Part shown: positions 6,342-8,056 of the stretch, in pieces
Position numbering within the stretch: the stretch's first letter is position 1
Layout: each line of letters begins with the position of its first letter
DNA from: Candidatus Woesearchaeota archaeon
Lineage (GTDB): Archaea; Nanobdellota; Nanobdellia; Woesearchaeales; UBA12501
Assembly: GCA_016177315.1 (NCBI GenBank)
Contig: JACOVN010000158.1
Coordinates: forward strand, 1-8,056
Length of the DNA: 8,056 bases
Reading direction: 5' to 3'
Made by a program: the position numbers and the translations under genes
The notes under the pieces: generated by a model
Told to the model about the DNA's origin: nothing
What the model saw: only the letters and a program-made list of their open reading frames with translations
Databases searched by the model: none

Positions 6342-6558
6342 CTAACCCGAGCTCCTTTTTCACCTTTTCCAGTGTATGGACTCTTCCTGCTTTGATATCC
6401 TCTTCTGCTTGTCTGAGTTGAGCTTTAGCTTCCTTGGAGAGCTCCATGGTATCCTCTAATAAATTCCAAATTACCTCCTCGTAGCTTTCCTTCTCATACA
6501 GCTTCCTCTTCTGGAGAGTGTGTTGGAGCTTTTTACTGATTTGAATGGTTGTTGCCAT
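6334..6558 (-). CDS. Antitoxin partner of the RelE-family toxin
   Basis: This 74-residue acidic/basic helical protein starts with a short strand (TTIQIS) and a helix (KKLQHTLQKRKLY), followed by ESYEEVIWNLLED. That strand-helix-helix order fits the ribbon-helix-helix-like antitoxins common in archaea. The C-terminal part (EEDIKAGRVHTLEKVKKELG) would wrap the toxin. The gene order antitoxin-toxin and the 8-bp overlap are typical. The frame runs up to 6633, but the ATG at 6558 is chosen because the TATA box at 6582-6589 is centred about 27 bp before it, and the longer N-terminus lacks family character. Autorepression at its own promoter is likely by family; a candidate repeat operator is listed separately. 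Confidence 0.85.
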   Translation of the reverse strand: MATTIQISKKLQHTLQKRKLYEKESYEEVIWNLLEDTMELSKEAKAQLRQAEEDIKAGRVHTLEKVKKELGLDV

Positions 6559-6559
6559 A

Positions 6560-6587
6560 GTAGCTATATAATGAGCTGTAGTATATA
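6560..6587. promoter_or_regulatory. Imperfect direct repeat between the TATA box and start of the toxin-antitoxin operon (possible operator)
   Basis: GTAGCTATATA (6560-6570) and GTAGTATATA (6578-6587) differ by one inserted base and start 18 bp apart. They span the region from the TATA box to the antitoxin start codon. Binding there would block transcription, as expected for an autoregulating antitoxin. The AT-rich content makes chance similarity possible. Confidence 0.35.
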
Positions 6588-6589
6588 AA
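6582..6589 (-). promoter_or_regulatory. TATA box for the antitoxin-toxin operon
   Basis: On the minus strand this reads TTTATATA, the same eight bases as the box before the DoxX-family gene. It is centred about 27 bp before the antitoxin ATG at 6558, which implies a leaderless transcript. Confidence 0.65.
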
Positions 6590-6642
6590 GTTTTCGATCG
6601 AGAGTAATGAGTAGTCCAAAGCGAATTGGGCATTCTTTGGTA

Positions 6643-6684
6643 GAATATTAAATCAATATCAGGATATTCTTGCTTTTAATATTC
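6643..6684. repeat. Nested AT-rich inverted repeat after atpD
   Basis: The outer arms GAATATTAAA (6643-6652) and TTTAATATTC (6675-6684) are perfect 10-bp complements. Inside them AATATC (6655-6660) and GATATT (6663-6668) are also complementary, leaving a small interior loop. Together they could fold as a 42-nt hairpin in RNA or a cruciform in DNA. It begins 36 bases downstream of the atpD stop and lies about 55 bp upstream of the toxin-antitoxin TATA box. It could therefore mark the end of the ATP synthase transcript or bind a regulator. No T-tract follows, so it is not a classical terminator. Confidence 0.6.
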
Positions 6685-6720
6685 CCGGATATGGTTCACT
6701 TGAAGCTAGAATACAGGAAC

Positions 6721-7332
6721 CTACGCCTTAATCCGTTTCATACGGAAAATATTCTCCCGCTCCATCTCCTCCAATCTGAGAGAAATAAATTTCCGCAGTG
6801 TATCCAACTCCGGAATCACCTTAAATTCCAGTGCATTCACTCTTCTCTTGGTTTTCTCAATCTCCTGCAGCAATTTTTTCATCGCAGTCTCTGTTTCTGC
6901 TGCTAATACCACTAACTCAACAACCCTCTCATACGCCTCCGCAGCCTGATCAATGGCAGAGGAACTACTGGCAACGCTATACCCTCTTTGAAATAATTGC
7001 TTCTTCACGGCTCCTGCAGCAATCTTTGGAACTAACACTCCCATGATATTTTTGGTCTCTACCTTTACTTGCGGTCTTTCCTTCACTGCCAAGGCAATGC
7101 TCTTGATCTTCAAATCCGACTCCATGGTTCTGGCAATATTCATGATGTGCAAAGCTTCTCTATACTGTTTCACCAACCCCTCTCTGACTTTTTTTGCATT
7201 CTTCAAAATTTCAAAGAACTCCAGAATCAAGCCATCCCTCTTTTTCTTCAACAAATTGTAGCCAGACCTAGCTAGCACAATCCTCTTCTTCAGCTTCATC
7301 AATTCGCTTCTGGTTGGCTTGACATCTACCAT
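6721..7332 (-). CDS. atpD: A-type (V/A) ATP synthase subunit D, central stalk
   Basis: This 203-residue, almost entirely helical protein has the usual length and both conserved ends of subunit D. The N-terminal KPTRSELMKLKKRI continues into ARSGYNLLKKKRDGLI, and the C-terminal segment has RRVNALEFKVIPEL. These form the long antiparallel coiled coil of the rotor shaft that turns inside the A3B3 head and couples to the membrane ring. The middle (about 90-125), with Gly- and Ser-rich turns, is the globular part. The ATG at 7332 is 5 bases after the atpB stop with AAGGATT just upstream, so the two are co-translated. D follows A and B in many archaeal ATPase operons, and here it appears to be the last gene. 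Confidence 0.96.
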   Translation of the reverse strand: MVDVKPTRSELMKLKKRIVLARSGYNLLKKKRDGLILEFFEILKNAKKVREGLVKQYREALHIMNIARTMESDLKIKSIALAVKERPQVKVETKNIMGVLVPKIAAGAVKKQLFQRGYSVASSSSAIDQAAEAYERVVELVVLAAETETAMKKLLQEIEKTKRRVNALEFKVIPELDTLRKFISLRLEEMERENIFRMKRIKA

Positions 7333-7337
7333 AATCC

Positions 7338-8056
7338 TTATGCAGCAACTTTCTCTGCCTTCTTCTCCTCTCCCTTAGCTTCCTTGTAGTACTGTTGCTT
7401 CAACTCCTCGCTCATCCTGGTCAATTCTTTCCTTGGGATCCTGGCGAGCAGTTCCCAGCCCAGATTCAATGTTCCTTGAATACTCCTATCCTCATTCCTT
7501 CCCTGCCGGACAAATCTGTCCTCAAAGCTTGCTGCAAACTTTAATAACCTTCTATCTCTCTCTGACAATGCCTCCTCTCCGACAATAGCCACCAACCCTC
7601 GCAAGTCTCTTCCTTCTGCATAGAAGGCATACATCTGATCAGAAACCTGTTTATGGTCCTCTCTGGTTTTTCCCTTCCCAATCCCGAGGTTCATCAGCCT
7701 AGACAACGAAGGCAGAACATCGATCGGTGGATAAACTCCTTTCCTGTGCAATTCCCTGCTCAAGACAATCTGCCCTTCGGTAATGTACCCAGTCAAGTCT
7801 GGAATGGGATGGGTTATATCATCCCCGACCATGGTGAGGATAGGGAATTGCGTAATGCTGCCTTTCTTGCCTTTCACCATTCCTGCTCTCTCGTAAATCA
7901 TTGCTAAGTCCGTATACATATATCCAGGATACCCTCTTCTGCCAGGAATTTCCTCTCTCGCAGCGCCAATCTCCCTCAAGCTCTCGCAGTAATTGGTCAT
8001 ATCCGTCAAAATAACGAGAACATGCATATCCTTCTCATAGGCAAAATATTCTGCTG
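7338..8056 (-). CDS. atpB: A-type (V/A) ATP synthase subunit B, C-terminal part (5' end outside window)
   Basis: The frame is open to the right edge, and its first residues there ([15 protein letters not shown]) are typical of subunit B, so about 239 C-terminal residues are present, roughly half of the protein. Recognisable blocks are [13 protein letters not shown], the [14 protein letters not shown] segment, [10 protein letters not shown] and the ATPase alpha/beta signature [10 protein letters not shown]. The C-terminal helical domain ends in a Lys/Glu/Ala-rich tail. B is the non-catalytic, regulatory nucleotide-binding subunit of the A3B3 hexamer; catalytic subunit A would be expected just upstream, beyond the window. 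The TAA stop at 7338 is followed 5 bases later by atpD. Confidence 0.97.
   Translation of the reverse strand, partial: AEYFAYEKDMHVLVILTDMTNYCESLREIGAAREEIPGRRGYPGYMYTDLAMIYERAGMVKGKKGSITQFPILTMVGDDITHPIPDLTGYITEGQIVLSRELHRKGVYPPIDVLPSLSRLMNLGIGKGKTREDHKQVSDQMYAFYAEGRDLRGLVAIVGEEALSERDRRLLKFAASFEDRFVRQGRNEDRSIQGTLNLGWELLARIPRKELTRMSEELKQQYYKEAKGEEKKAEKVAA

Noticed and set aside
6616..6640. Inverted pair CCAAAG/CTTTGG as an operator or terminator
   Set aside because: Six pairs around a 13-base loop with no T-tract and no matching copy. Too weak to call.
6670..6906. Plus-strand open frame over the end of atpD
   Set aside because: Mostly antisense to conserved atpD codons, with low-complexity composition and no promoter.

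Overview
This window looks archaeal, most likely from an uncultivated DPANN-type lineage such as Woesearchaeota or a relative; the lineage is inferred from gene style and is not proven. The archaeal signs are an A-type ATP synthase B-D gene pair, an intron-bearing tRNA gene without an encoded CCA, a sequon-rich Ig-like surface protein, and TATA boxes lying 23-29 bp before several gene starts, which implies leaderless transcripts. Base composition is moderate, somewhat below 50% GC by eye.

Plus-strand half (1-3267). The window opens inside a large secreted or surface protein with two closely related Ig-like repeats, a LamG/concanavalin-like domain between them and about 45 N-glycosylation sequons. 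Next comes a four-helix DoxX-family membrane protein with its own TATA box. A tRNA-Gly(UCC) gene follows, carrying a predicted 46-nt intron. Only four bases after the tRNA lies the ATG of a PIG-L/LmbE-type deacetylase, so the two are probably made as one tRNA-mRNA transcript.

Minus-strand half (3275-8056). In the direction of transcription, from the right edge: the 3' part of atpB and complete atpD, which end the A-ATPase operon; an AT-rich nested inverted repeat; a RelE-family toxin with its upstream antitoxin; a small Rieske [2Fe-2S] protein followed by an unrecognised 158-residue protein; and a DHH/DHHA1 phosphoesterase followed by a ten-helix EamA transporter. The EamA and PIG-L genes converge with only 7 bp between their stop codons.

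The minus strand therefore holds four short transcription units: atpB-atpD, antitoxin-toxin, Rieske-hypothetical and DHH-EamA. The first genes of the last three have a TATA box about 25 bp upstream, while internal genes follow closely or overlap. I found no CRISPR array, insertion sequence or rRNA, and no gene-free stretch longer than 300 bases. I see no clearly new multi-gene system. The most unusual items are the tRNA/deacetylase arrangement, the repeat-built tRNA intron, the unknown partner of the Rieske protein and the nested inverted repeat after atpD.
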